DNA of 64,000 nt from Rufibacter sp. DG15C (GTDB lineage Bacteria > Bacteroidota > Bacteroidia > Cytophagales > Hymenobacteraceae): contig NZ_CP010776.1 of assembly GCF_001577755.1 (NCBI RefSeq), positions 1,984,001 to 2,048,000 on the forward strand, given 5' to 3'. The notes below the pieces were generated by a model that made no database searches, was not told where the DNA came from, and saw nothing but the letters and a program-made list of their open reading frames with translations. The position numbers and the translations under genes are program-made. Shown in pieces: positions 44,049-52,148 of this stretch; position 1 is the first letter of the stretch; each line of letters starts with the position of its first letter.

Positions 44049-44088
44049 TCGTTTTCGGGCTGTTTTCCAGAAATCAGGCCAAAAACGG
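44049..44088. repeat. Intergenic palindromic repeat (IPR), copy 8
   Basis: ATCGTTTTCGGGCTG and CAGGCCAAAAACGGC around TTTTCCAGAAAT. Ends 7 bases before the stop codon of the 3-hydroxyacyl-CoA dehydrogenase gene (minus strand). Confidence 0.85.
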
Positions 44089-44094
44089 CTCTGC

Positions 44095-44961
44095 TTATTT
44101 GTTAGCAGGATAGTCGTAGAAGCCTTTACCGGTCTTGCGGCCGTGGTGCCCGGCGTCCACTTTCTGCTGCTGCCAACGGCTGGGCCTGAACTTGGGGTCA
44201 TAATGGAAGGCTTCAAACATGGCACTGGTCACCGAGAAGTTAGTGTCCACGCCAATCAGGTCCATGAGCTGGAACGGTCCCATCTTAAAACCAGAGGCTT
44301 GCATCAACCTATCAATGCTTTCATGACTGGCCACGCCTTCTTCCAGCAGCTTCAGACTCTCCACATAGAAGTGGCGGGCCACGCGGTTCACAATGAAGCC
44401 CGGCGCATCTTGGGCCAGCACCGGGGTCTTGCCTAATTTAATAGCCAGCTCCTTCATAAGACTAGTAACCTCCAGTGCTGTGGCCGCACCCGAGATTACC
44501 TCCACCAGTTTCATGATGGTGGCCGGGTTGAAGAAGTGCAGACCCACCACGCGCTCAGGCTTTTCTACCTTGGCGGCAATGCGGGTAATGGGCAGCGATG
44601 ACGTATTAGAGGCCAGAATGGTAGTGGCCGGGTTCTGGTCGGCTATCTCGTTTAAGATGCTGTGTTTTACGTCTAGGCGTTCAATGACGGCCTCAATCAC
44701 CACCTCGGCAATGACCTGCAGCACGTCTGTGGTAAAGGTGAGGCGCTCCCAAATCTGGCTTTGCTGCTCTTGGTTCAGTTTTCCCTTCTCTACCAGGGTG
44801 GCTAATGACTTCTCCGTGGTGGCCTTGGCTTTCTCCAGCACCGTGCCATTGATGTCATACAGCACCGTCTGGAAGCCGCTCTGGGCGCACAGCTGTGCAA
44901 TGCCCTGGCCCATGGTGCCGGCGCCAATCACGGCTATGGTTTTAATATCTTCTAAGGTCAT
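44095..44961 (-). CDS. 3-hydroxybutyryl/3-hydroxyacyl-CoA dehydrogenase
   Basis: 288 residues. Rossmann NAD site IAVIGAGTMGQGIAQLCAQS (~9-28) with the acidic ribose-binding LYDIN; SNTSSLPITRIA (~115) and the catalytic region VGLHFFNPATIMKLVEVI with His (~140) and nearby Asn; C-terminal substrate domain GFIVNRVARHFYVESLKLLE and ...MGPFQLMDLIGVD. NAD-dependent interconversion of 3-hydroxyacyl-CoA and 3-oxoacyl-CoA in fatty acid or butyrate-type metabolism; chain-length preference unknown. Single gene between the tRNA and pheS. Confidence 0.92.
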   Translation of the reverse strand: MTLEDIKTIAVIGAGTMGQGIAQLCAQSGFQTVLYDINGTVLEKAKATTEKSLATLVEKGKLNQEQQSQIWERLTFTTDVLQVIAEVVIEAVIERLDVKHSILNEIADQNPATTILASNTSSLPITRIAAKVEKPERVVGLHFFNPATIMKLVEVISGAATALEVTSLMKELAIKLGKTPVLAQDAPGFIVNRVARHFYVESLKLLEEGVASHESIDRLMQASGFKMGPFQLMDLIGVDTNFSVTSAMFEAFHYDPKFRPSRWQQQKVDAGHHGRKTGKGFYDYPANK

Positions 44962-45028
44962 AAAGTCAAATTTGGAGATTTGAAGTTGTGAAAATTTGAA
45001 AACGGAAGAAAGCCTGTAAAGCAGAAAA

Positions 45029-45070
45029 TCCGTTTTTAGCCTGTTTTCTAGAAATCAAGCCAAAAACGGA
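45029..45070. repeat. Intergenic palindromic repeat (IPR), copy 9
   Basis: TCCGTTTTTAGCCTG and CAAGCCAAAAACGGA around TTTTCTAGAAAT, downstream of pheS and upstream of the dehydrogenase. Near it are AT-rich stretches with AAATTTGAA-type sequence on both sides. Confidence 0.85.
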
Positions 45071-45151
45071 TTCTATTTTAAGAAGCGAAGAAGTTTAAAT
45101 CTTGGTTAACCATTTTCAAATCTCCTCATCTCCAAATTTTCAAATCTAGAA

Positions 45152-46177
45152 TTACATTCCGGTAAACTGGCGCAGGAAGCGCACATCGTTCTCAGTGAAC
45201 AGGCGAAGGTCCTTGATTTGGTACTTGAGCATGGTGATGCGCTCAATGCCCATCCCAAACGCGAAGCCCGAGAATTCTTGTGAGTCAATGCCGCAGTTCT
45301 CCAGTACGTTGGGGTCAACCATGCCGGCGCCGCCAATCTCCACCCAGCCAGAGCCTTTGCAGATGTTACAACCCTTGCCTTTGCAGATGTGGCAGGTGAT
45401 GTCAATCTCAGCGCTGGGCTCAGTGAACGGGAAGAACGACGGCCGGAACCTAATCTTGGTATCCTGCCCAAACAACTCCTGCACGAAATAATATAAGGTG
45501 TCCTTCAGGTCCTTGAAGCTCACGTTGCGGTCAATGTACAAGCCCTCAAACTGATGGAACATGCAATGCGCCCTTGCTGAGATGGCCTCGTTCCGGAAAA
45601 CACGTCCCGGCGACAAAGTCCTGATAGGCGGCTTCTGATGCTCCATTACGCGTACCTGCACGGTAGAAGTGTGCGTGCGCAACAGCATGTCTGGGTTCTT
45701 GCTCAAGAAGAACGTGTCCTGCATGTCGCGGGCAGGGTGGTTGTCCGGGAAATTGAGCGCCGAGAAGTTGTGCCAGTCGTCCTCCATCTCAGGTCCTTCA
45801 GACACATTAAAACCGATGCGCTCAAAGATCCGGATAATCTGCTCCCGCGTGCGCGCCAAGGGGTGACGGGCACCCAAGGCATTTGGCACCGGCGGCAAGG
45901 TAAAGTCCAGGCCCGCCAACACATCTGGCGTACTGCTTTGCTCCAGCTCCTGCTGGCGGGCGTCATACTTCTCTTGGGCCAACTGCTTGAGCTGGTTCAA
46001 CTCTTGGCCCACCTGCTTGCGTAGTTCCGGGGCCACGGTTTTTATCTCGTCAAACAAAGCGGCAATGCTCCCTTTCCGGCTCACGAAGGTGTTCTTGAAA
46101 GCCTCCAGTTGCTCCTTGTTCTCTATCTCAAAGGCTTCTACCTCTTGCGTCAGTCTCTTGATGTTCTCGAATAGCAT
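45152..46177 (-). CDS. pheS: Phenylalanine-tRNA ligase alpha subunit
   Basis: 341 residues from the ATG at 46177 (MLFENIKRLTQEVEAF), normal for bacterial PheS. N-terminal coiled coil ~1-85, then the class II catalytic core: GRVFRNEAISARAHCMFHQF (motif 2), a Cys-rich knuckle TCHICKGKGCNICKGSGWVE, GAGMVDPNVLENCG and GMGIERITMLKYQIKDLRLF (motif 3). The frame is open upstream to 46312, but that extension reads through IPR copy 10 and is not part of the protein. pheT is not in the window. Confidence 0.96.
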   Translation of the reverse strand: MLFENIKRLTQEVEAFEIENKEQLEAFKNTFVSRKGSIAALFDEIKTVAPELRKQVGQELNQLKQLAQEKYDARQQELEQSSTPDVLAGLDFTLPPVPNALGARHPLARTREQIIRIFERIGFNVSEGPEMEDDWHNFSALNFPDNHPARDMQDTFFLSKNPDMLLRTHTSTVQVRVMEHQKPPIRTLSPGRVFRNEAISARAHCMFHQFEGLYIDRNVSFKDLKDTLYYFVQELFGQDTKIRFRPSFFPFTEPSAEIDITCHICKGKGCNICKGSGWVEIGGAGMVDPNVLENCGIDSQEFSGFAFGMGIERITMLKYQIKDLRLFTENDVRFLRQFTGM

Positions 46178-46263
46178 AGCACAAAGATAAAGATTAACCG
46201 GGAATGCTAGCATAGTCGCGAGTCTAGAGTCACGAGTCCCGAGTCTGGTGTTCTGGATAAAGC

Positions 46264-46301
46264 CATTTTTAGGCTGTTTCCCAGAAATGAGGCGAAAAAC
46301 G
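46264..46301. repeat. Intergenic palindromic repeat (IPR), copy 10
   Basis: CATTTTTAGGCTG and GAGGCGAAAAACG around TTTCCCAGAAAT, upstream of pheS. Its presence in the open frame explains the false N-terminal extension of PheS. Confidence 0.8.
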
Positions 46302-46743
46302 ATCCTCGGCATATCCTTTTTATCCGCAATGCGCAGGAGACAAGGCGGTGCCTAGTCTCTACAAACCGCGCCAGCGCATACCGGCATTGCAGCATCTCAC
46401 CCACCAACAACCCCAGCCGACCGACCTTGCGCAGGGCAGCCCTGGCTGTGCGCCCGGAGCATGGGTAGGGACCGAGTAATTGCCGGTCAAGTGGCTGAGG
46501 CGTAAGCGGGCTATGGATGAATAGCGCTCGCCAGGTGCAAAGAATGAAGAAAAGCTGTCTGAGCGGCAGCGAGTTTCTTTTCTTCTTGATTCTTTTGGTT
46601 ACTTTTCTCATCAAGGAGAAAAGTGACAAACGCTAATAGAAAGCAAGGAAGGAGGATTGGGGAGGACGGTGTTGGAAGGTAGAGGCTTGAACGGAAATTA
46701 AGGTCGTTGGTGAGAACACCAACAACGGCGGGCGGTATGACCA

Positions 46744-46786
46744 GCTGATGTAAACACCCCTCTACGCTCCCCTCAAGGGGAGAATC
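46744..46786. repeat. Second interspersed repeat, copy A
   Basis: 43 bases, GCTGATGTAAACACCCC followed by a CTCCCCTCAAGGGGAG hairpin-like segment. 37 of 43 bases match 57157-57199 without gaps. Confidence 0.65.
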
Positions 46787-46880
46787 TGCGTTTGGCCAAG
46801 GTAATTGACTCAAGACTCAGGACTCAAAAGTCATCCCCCTACCCCCTTCAAAGGGGGACGAAGAAGCTCCTTAGCTAGAA

Positions 46881-46920
46881 TCGTTTTTCGCCCGATTCCC
46901 AGAAAACAAGCCAAAAACGA
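46881..46920. repeat. Intergenic palindromic repeat (IPR), copy 11
   Basis: TCGTTTTTCGCCCG and CAAGCCAAAAACGA around ATTCCCAGAAAA, directly before the CATTCACCT array of the signalling operon. Confidence 0.85.
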
Positions 46921-46995
46921 CATTCACCTTTCATTCACCTCCTTCGGTGAAAAAACCTCCCGCCATTCACCTACCAAAAACCGCCATTCACCTAC
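46921..46995 (+). promoter_or_regulatory. Helically phased CATTCACCT array upstream of the LiaF-LytS-LytTR operon
   Basis: CATTCACCT occurs at 46921, 46932, 46964 and 46985: steps of 11, 32 and 21 bp, close to 1, 3 and 2 DNA turns. The last two are part of a 14-bp direct repeat CGCCATTCACCTAC with 21-bp period. The array ends ~28 bases before the predicted -33 element. LytTR regulators bind direct repeats about two turns apart, so this may be the operator of the operon's own regulator. Confidence 0.6.
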
Positions 46996-47022
46996 TTTCT
47001 GCCGGGGCTAGCCTATTAGCCG

Positions 47023-47053
47023 TTGTGGTGGCTGCACCAACGCTATACATTTG
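47023..47053 (+). promoter_or_regulatory. Bacteroidetes-type promoter
   Basis: TTG at 47023-47025 and TACATTTG at 47046-47053 match the -33 TTG and -7 TAnnTTTG elements with 20 bases between. The start codon follows 24 bases after the -7 box. Confidence 0.6.
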
Positions 47054-47076
47054 GTCTATCATTAAAAACTAACGCT

Positions 47077-47910
47077 ATGGAAACGAACAATAACAACTCC
47101 TCAAAAAACTACAGTGGCTATGAGCCCACTAGAAACAACACGGGCCGCATCATGGCCGGTTTAATTGTCATTATTGTAGGACTGGCGCTGTTGGCCAAGC
47201 AAATGCACTTCTTCTACCTGCCGCATTGGGTCTTTTCCTGGAAGATGCTCTTGATTGTGATTGGCTTGTACACCGGCTTTAAGCACAACTTTAGAAACAT
47301 TGGTTGGATCTTCCCCTTCGGGATTGGGGCGCTGTTTCTCATGGAAGACATTTACCCGACGCTCAATATTAGACCGTATTTCTGGCCGGTGCTGCTGATT
47401 GGGTTTGGCTTGTACATGATGCTGCGCCCAAGACACCATTCGCATTCACCTGGTAAAGGATGGAAAAGCCCTACGCAGCCCTTGCCGGGTGCAGGAGCAG
47501 GAAGTGCGTACGCTTCTTCGTATGCAGCCACCGCGTCAGCAGAGCCATTAGACCCTTCCACCGTTTCTAAGGACGATTTTATCAATGGCACGGCCGTGTT
47601 TGGCGGCATCAAGAAGAGCATCATCACCAAAAGCTTTAAAGGCGGTCAGATTACCACCTTCTGCGGCGGCGCCGAGTACAACCTAACCAACGCCGACCTG
47701 CAAAATGAAACCGTGATTGACGTGAACATCATGTTTGGCGGCACCAGCCTGGTCATCCCCGCCGATTGGAAAGTGCGCTCAGAAGTAGTCTGCATCTTTG
47801 GCGGCATTGACGAGAAACGCTCCATGATTCAGCCAACCATGCAAGGAGAGAAGGTCTTGATTTTGAAAGGCACCGTCATCTTTGGTGGAATTGACATCAA
47901 AAGTTATTAA
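47077..47910 (+). CDS. LiaF-like membrane protein (cell-wall-stress response type)
   Basis: 277 residues from the ATG at 47077 (METNNNNSSKNYSGYE); the frame upstream to 47023 covers the promoter. Three to four closely spaced hydrophobic segments at ~27-120 (IMAGLIVIIVGLALLAKQ, WKMLLIVIGLYTGF, FPFGIGALFLM, YFWPVLLIGFGLYMML) form the DUF5668/LiaF N-terminal membrane part; a Ser/Ala/Pro linker follows, then a C-terminal beta-helical domain (AVFGGIKKSIITKSFKGGQI, TFCGGAEYNL, IMFGGTSLVIP, CIFGGIDEKR, VIFGGIDIKSY). LiaF-type proteins control sensor kinases of envelope-stress systems. The kinase and regulator genes follow at once, so a regulatory role on them is likely. Confidence 0.85.
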   Translation: METNNNNSSKNYSGYEPTRNNTGRIMAGLIVIIVGLALLAKQMHFFYLPHWVFSWKMLLIVIGLYTGFKHNFRNIGWIFPFGIGALFLMEDIYPTLNIRPYFWPVLLIGFGLYMMLRPRHHSHSPGKGWKSPTQPLPGAGAGSAYASSYAATASAEPLDPSTVSKDDFINGTAVFGGIKKSIITKSFKGGQITTFCGGAEYNLTNADLQNETVIDVNIMFGGTSLVIPADWKVRSEVVCIFGGIDEKRSMIQPTMQGEKVLILKGTVIFGGIDIKSY

Positions 47911-47930
47911 TTGCAGCTCGGTTAGGATCT

Positions 47931-49007
47931 ATGGAACTGTCCACTGCCTTGCCGCTCTCTACTGCCCACAAACCTGACACCATGCCCTCGTTTAAAATCA
48001 TACTGTTGTACCTGGGTTGGGGCCTTTTGTGGGCGGTGGTGCAAACCTTAGTACTGTTTCAGTTTGGGTTGAGCGGGTGGCCGGTGGTGGTGGATGCACT
48101 CTTGACCAATGCGCTCTGGCTGGGCAGTGGATTTGTGATGGCCACTACGCTTAGGTATTACCAGCCAGAGCCGAAGCAGATTTTCAATCTACTCACCTGG
48201 AGCGCCGCCTTGGCCATTTGCATGATGTGGCTTTACCAACTGGGCGTTGACTGGCTATTAGAGCAGCACACAGAGTACTTGGCCTTTGTGCACCAGTCCT
48301 ACCCGGTGCGGGTGGCGTTTGCCTGGCTCATGATTCTGTTCATTGTCTTGCAGAACTGGCTCTGGTACTATACCAAAGAAAAGCGCCAAGCCGAAGAGCG
48401 CAAAACCGCCACTGAAAAGATGGCCCGCGAAGCCGAACTGTTTACCCTGCGCCAACAATTGCAACCGCATTTTCTATTCAACAGCTTGAACTCCATCAGT
48501 GCGCTGGTGAGAACCAAGCCAGATTTGGCCAAGCAGATGGTACAGCAGTTGTCAGATTTCCTGCGGGGTACCTTGCGCAAAGACGGCCAGATGTTGATTC
48601 CCCTGGCAGATGAACTGCACCACTTGCAAATTTACCTGGAGATTGAGAAAGTAAGGTTCGGGCATAGGCTGCAGACGCAGGTAAACTGCCCAGAGGAATG
48701 TAAAGACCTTCAATTGCCGTACTTGATGCTACAGCCCATAGTGGAGAATGCCATCAAGTTTGGCCTGTATGACACGCTAGGCGATACGCTCATTACAATC
48801 ACGGCGCATTGTGAGGACGGCCTTTTGGTGGTCTCTACAGAGAACCCGTTTGAGGCCAGCCTTCTGTCTCCTAAACAAGGCACGGGCTTCGGGTTGGACT
48901 CGGTGCGCCGCCGGCTGTACCTGCTCTTCGGCCGTCAGGATTTAGTGAGTACCCAGCAACTGGAAGGCAGATTTATCACCACCGTTAAAATTCCGCAAGC
49001 GCTATGA
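47931..49007 (+). CDS. LytS/YehU-type sensor histidine kinase
   Basis: 358 residues, ATG at 47931 preceded by AGGAT; an ATG at 47982 is an alternative. Four hydrophobic segments at ~22-145 form a membrane sensor, followed by a short coiled coil and the His_kinase domain with phospho-acceptor LRQQLQPHFLFNSLNSISAL (His at ~183), then ATPase motifs: N-box LQPIVENAIKFGLYD (~270), GTGFGLDSVRRRLYLLF (~325). The stop overlaps the response regulator start by 4 bases (ATGA), so the pair is coupled. The signal is unknown; LiaF-like context suggests envelope stress. Confidence 0.93.
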   Translation: MELSTALPLSTAHKPDTMPSFKIILLYLGWGLLWAVVQTLVLFQFGLSGWPVVVDALLTNALWLGSGFVMATTLRYYQPEPKQIFNLLTWSAALAICMMWLYQLGVDWLLEQHTEYLAFVHQSYPVRVAFAWLMILFIVLQNWLWYYTKEKRQAEERKTATEKMAREAELFTLRQQLQPHFLFNSLNSISALVRTKPDLAKQMVQQLSDFLRGTLRKDGQMLIPLADELHHLQIYLEIEKVRFGHRLQTQVNCPEECKDLQLPYLMLQPIVENAIKFGLYDTLGDTLITITAHCEDGLLVVSTENPFEASLLSPKQGTGFGLDSVRRRLYLLFGRQDLVSTQQLEGRFITTVKIPQAL

Positions 49008-49747
49008 TTACATGCCTGGTTATTGATGATGAGCCTCTGGCCCGCACCATTGTCTATGAGTATTTGCTGAACCATCCAGACATTACGCTAGTGCAGGAAT
49101 GCAACAACGGCTTTGAAGGTGTGAAGGCCATCCAGCAACACGCGCCCGACTTGATTTTTCTGGACATCCAGATGCCTAAAATCAACGGCTTTGAGATGCT
49201 GGAACTGGTGGAACAAACGCCCGGCGTCATCTTCACCACCGCCTTTGACGAGTACGCCATCAAGGCTTTTGAGGCCAATGCCATAGACTATCTGCTCAAA
49301 CCCTTCACGCAGGAGCGCTTTGACGCGGCCATCCAGAAATGGCGCCAGAAACAAGGCCAAGCGCTAACAGAACCCGCCGCCGCTAAACTGCAGGAAGTTA
49401 CTCATAAACAGCCTGAGGAACAGTTGCGCATTGTAGTGAAGGTGAACAGTGACATCAGGATCATTCCTGTGCAAGACATTGAGTACCTGGAGGCCTATGA
49501 TGATTATGTCAAGATCCACACCGGGGCCGGGTGCTTTCTAAAGAAAAAGACCATGGGCTATTATGAGAATACCCTGGACGCCAGCCAGTTTGTGCGCGTG
49601 CATAGGTCCTATATGATTGCCTTGTCCCAGCTTACCCGCATTGAGCCGCTAGAGAAAGACACCCACGTGGCCCTGCTAAAAAAAGGCAACCGCGTCCCGC
49701 TCAGTAAAAGCGGCTACACCAGGTTGAAAAGCGTCTTGGGTATTTGA
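49004..49747 (+). CDS. LytTR-family response regulator
   Basis: 247 residues. Receiver domain ~1-120 with acidic pocket VIDDEPLAR, phospho-acceptor LIFLDIQMPKINGFEML (Asp ~51), conserved Thr/Lys in IFTTAFDEY and YLLKPF. C-terminal LytTR DNA-binding domain ~140-245 (IRIIPVQDIEYLEAYDDYVK, FVRVHRSYMIALSQLTRIEP, VPLSKSGYTRLKSVLG). Paired with the kinase at 47931. Its likely target is the direct-repeat array at 46921-46995; this is inference. Confidence 0.95.
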   Translation: MITCLVIDDEPLARTIVYEYLLNHPDITLVQECNNGFEGVKAIQQHAPDLIFLDIQMPKINGFEMLELVEQTPGVIFTTAFDEYAIKAFEANAIDYLLKPFTQERFDAAIQKWRQKQGQALTEPAAAKLQEVTHKQPEEQLRIVVKVNSDIRIIPVQDIEYLEAYDDYVKIHTGAGCFLKKKTMGYYENTLDASQFVRVHRSYMIALSQLTRIEPLEKDTHVALLKKGNRVPLSKSGYTRLKSVLGI

Positions 49748-49750
49748 TTT

Positions 49751-49790
49751 CCGTTTTTGGCCTGTTTTCTCAGAATTAGGTCAAAAACGC
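49751..49790. repeat. Intergenic palindromic repeat (IPR), copy 12
   Basis: CCGTTTTTGGCCTG and TAGGTCAAAAACGC around TTTTCTCAGAAT. Starts 3 bases after the stop of the LytTR regulator, where the operon's terminator would be. Confidence 0.85.
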
Positions 49791-50004
49791 TTTTCGGTTC
49801 ATCCACCATTTTGACCAGTTCAGGAAGGAAATACAGTCCTTGGTCAGATTCTCCACTTTGTGCTGTCTTGGCTTCCTTAGCTTTCTGGGGCATAGCTTAT
49901 TTATTTGATCTTTGCGGCAAATACGGGACGAAGAATAAATACCCAATGGAAACTTTGGAAACAAAAATAGTTTCCATTAGGTTTGTCCCAGATTAGCCAT
50001 CAGC

Positions 50005-50619
50005 ATGGAAATAAGAGAGAGAATATTGCAGGAGGCCTTGCTTCTTTTCTTCCGGAAGGGGATAAAAGCGGTGTCTATGGATGATGTAGCGGCCCATCTG
50101 TCGGTTTCAAAAAAGACCATATATAAGTGGTTTGCCAACAAAGATGAGTTGATTTATGAAAGCATGCAGCAGCACATTAAAGGAATGGAGAATTCCTGTT
50201 GTCATGCTATAGGGGACGCCAGCAATGCCATGGAAGCCATGTTTCAAATGGTAGAGATGGTACGGGGCTTGATGCAGCAGGTGCATCCTTCCATCTTCTT
50301 TGACCTCCAGAAATACCACCCGCAGGCGTGGGCGCTGTGGCAAGAGCACAAGAATGGCTTCTTTCTGCAGCAGACCAAAGAACACTTGCAAAAGGGTATC
50401 AAAGAAAAGCTGTTCAGGGAAGACATTGACGTGGAGATTGTAGCCCGTCTGCGCCTAGCCGAGGTGGAGCTGGGTTTCAACTCTGAAGTATATCCCACCA
50501 CCCAGTTTGACCTCCAGAAGGTGCAGATTGCGCTGTTAGAGCATTTTATCTTAGGACTAGCCACTTTAAAAGGCCACAAGCTGGTCAATCAATACAAACA
50601 GATCACCGAAGAAGAATAA
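50005..50619 (+). CDS. TetR-family repressor of the efflux operon
   Basis: 204 residues. N-terminal HTH: ILQEALLLFFRKGIKAVSMD, VAAHLSVSKKTIYKWFANKD (recognition helix ~33-42). The C-terminal ~150 residues are a helical ligand/dimer domain with a hydrophobic pocket pattern. It is the first gene of a tight plus-strand operon (5 bases to the TolC gene), as usual for TetR regulators of RND pumps, so it probably represses this operon and responds to a pump substrate. The ligand is unknown. Confidence 0.92.
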   Translation: MEIRERILQEALLLFFRKGIKAVSMDDVAAHLSVSKKTIYKWFANKDELIYESMQQHIKGMENSCCHAIGDASNAMEAMFQMVEMVRGLMQQVHPSIFFDLQKYHPQAWALWQEHKNGFFLQQTKEHLQKGIKEKLFREDIDVEIVARLRLAEVELGFNSEVYPTTQFDLQKVQIALLEHFILGLATLKGHKLVNQYKQITEEE

Positions 50620-50624
50620 TTACT

Positions 50625-52106
50625 ATGAAAAACGTACCCAAAGTCCGCAGACTCCTTTTCTGCTGGCTTCTTTTAATGCTCCTGTCTACGTCTGCCAGTT
50701 GGGCCCAAGGACAGGAATATACCTTAAAGCAAGCCATTGACTACGCCCTGCAAAACAGAGCCAGCTTGAAAACGCTTCGCAACCAAGAAAAGATAGACAA
50801 AGCCAAGGTTGGAGAGGTAAGAGCGATTGGCCTTCCGCAGGTGAATGCGGCCGTGGATATAAGTCATAACTACATCCCTCAAAAATCAAAAGTCGATTTC
50901 GGGGATCTGGGCGGGGGAGGCCAGTTAAATGACTTCACTATTACCAGAGAACAGATAGAAGGGAACCAAGACATTGTTCTTACGCCCACCTACACGGTTC
51001 CAGAAGGTATGTCTGGTCCGCAAATCCTCTCTTTCACGCAACCATGGAGCGGTAATGCTGTTCTGTCTGGCTCGCAGCTTTTGTTTGATGGGTCTTACCT
51101 GATTGGCTTAAAAGCAGCTTCTACCTACACCCAACTTTCAAGAAAAAACACCCAGCAGGGTGAGATAGAAGTAGCTGAGCAAGTGAGCAAGGCTTATTAC
51201 AGTGTGTTGGTGGCCAATGAGCAAATTAAGCTCCTAGACCAAAACCTATCCAGATTAGACACATTGTTGCGCCAGACAGTGATCATGAACAAAAACGGGT
51301 TCGTGGAAAAGCTGGACGTGGATAGATTGCGCGTGAGCTTGAATAACCTTAAGATTGACCGTGACCGAGCCCAACGCCTGCATGAATTAGGGGAGCAATT
51401 GCTTAAGTTTCAGATGGGCCTTCCTCAAGATCAACCCATCACCTTGGCAGATCAATTAAATGAAAGCACCTTGGCTACCGCAGCGCCTAAAAGCAATGCC
51501 AACGGGTTTAATTATGCCAGCCGAATTGAGTATTCTATTTTAGAAACCCAACGGGATTTGGCGCTTTTAAGTCAGCGCAATATTAAGTCAGGTTACTTGC
51601 CAAGGCTTGTATTAACAGGTGCCTATGGGTACAATAGCAACGAATCTTCTTTTGCCAATCTAGCAAAGGTAAGAGCCTCCAAAAGTGCTGGCATTAACAG
51701 AACGTGGTTTGACTATGGAGTGGTAGGACTTGGGTTGCAGGTACCCATTTTTGACGGCTTGCGCAAGAGCTACCAGATTCAGCAGTCTAAGCTACAACTG
51801 GAGAATGTGAAGCTAGGCTTTGAGCAATTGCAACAAGCCATTGACCTTCAGTTACGCCAGTCAGATGTGACCGTGACCAATACCTTGAGCGTGCTGAGGG
51901 CACAGCGCCAAAACATGGAGCTGGCAGAAGAGATTGCCCGCGTGAGCCGCATCAAGTACCAAGAGGGGGTTGGCTCTAACCTAGAAGTAATCACCGCCGA
52001 AACTGATCTACGCGCCGCCCAGACCAATTATTACACCGCCTTGTATGACGCGTTGATTGCCCAAGTAGACGCAGACAGAGCCACTGGTGCCTTACTTCTC
52101 AAATAG
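50625..52106 (+). CDS. TolC-family outer-membrane efflux protein
   Basis: 493 residues with a signal peptide (CWLLLMLLSTSASWA), then two outer-membrane-efflux repeats: YTLKQAIDYALQNRASLKTL at ~30-50 and a later helical hairpin half (~295-490) with GLGLQVPIFDGLRKSYQIQQ and YQEGVGSNLEVITAETDLRA. Forms the outer-membrane channel of the tripartite pump encoded by the next two genes. Confidence 0.94.
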   Translation: MKNVPKVRRLLFCWLLLMLLSTSASWAQGQEYTLKQAIDYALQNRASLKTLRNQEKIDKAKVGEVRAIGLPQVNAAVDISHNYIPQKSKVDFGDLGGGGQLNDFTITREQIEGNQDIVLTPTYTVPEGMSGPQILSFTQPWSGNAVLSGSQLLFDGSYLIGLKAASTYTQLSRKNTQQGEIEVAEQVSKAYYSVLVANEQIKLLDQNLSRLDTLLRQTVIMNKNGFVEKLDVDRLRVSLNNLKIDRDRAQRLHELGEQLLKFQMGLPQDQPITLADQLNESTLATAAPKSNANGFNYASRIEYSILETQRDLALLSQRNIKSGYLPRLVLTGAYGYNSNESSFANLAKVRASKSAGINRTWFDYGVVGLGLQVPIFDGLRKSYQIQQSKLQLENVKLGFEQLQQAIDLQLRQSDVTVTNTLSVLRAQRQNMELAEEIARVSRIKYQEGVGSNLEVITAETDLRAAQTNYYTALYDALIAQVDADRATGALLLK

Positions 52107-52148
52107 ACTCTTTTAAGAAAACATAATAAGACAGAGCATTCTAAGCAT

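Larger units (their letters stand above)
46178..46920. other. Intergenic region with several repeat remnants
   Basis: About 740 bases with no believable gene. It holds IPR copies 10 and 11, two short GACTC-type repeat tracts (46212-46240 as GAGTC, 46808-46833 as GACTC), and one copy of a second 43-bp repeat at 46744-46786. The stretch 46320-46740 is GC-rich with no homology I recognise. It looks like accumulated repeat debris between pheS and the divergently placed signalling operon. Confidence 0.5.

Noticed and set aside
46178-46312. N-terminal extension of PheS to 46312
   Set aside because: The extra 45 residues are translated IPR copy 10 and intergenic DNA; the ATG at 46177 gives the standard PheS start.
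46207-46813. Minus-strand frames in the repeat-rich gap upstream of pheS
   Set aside because: They overlap each other and repeats, and read like random translation of GC-rich DNA.
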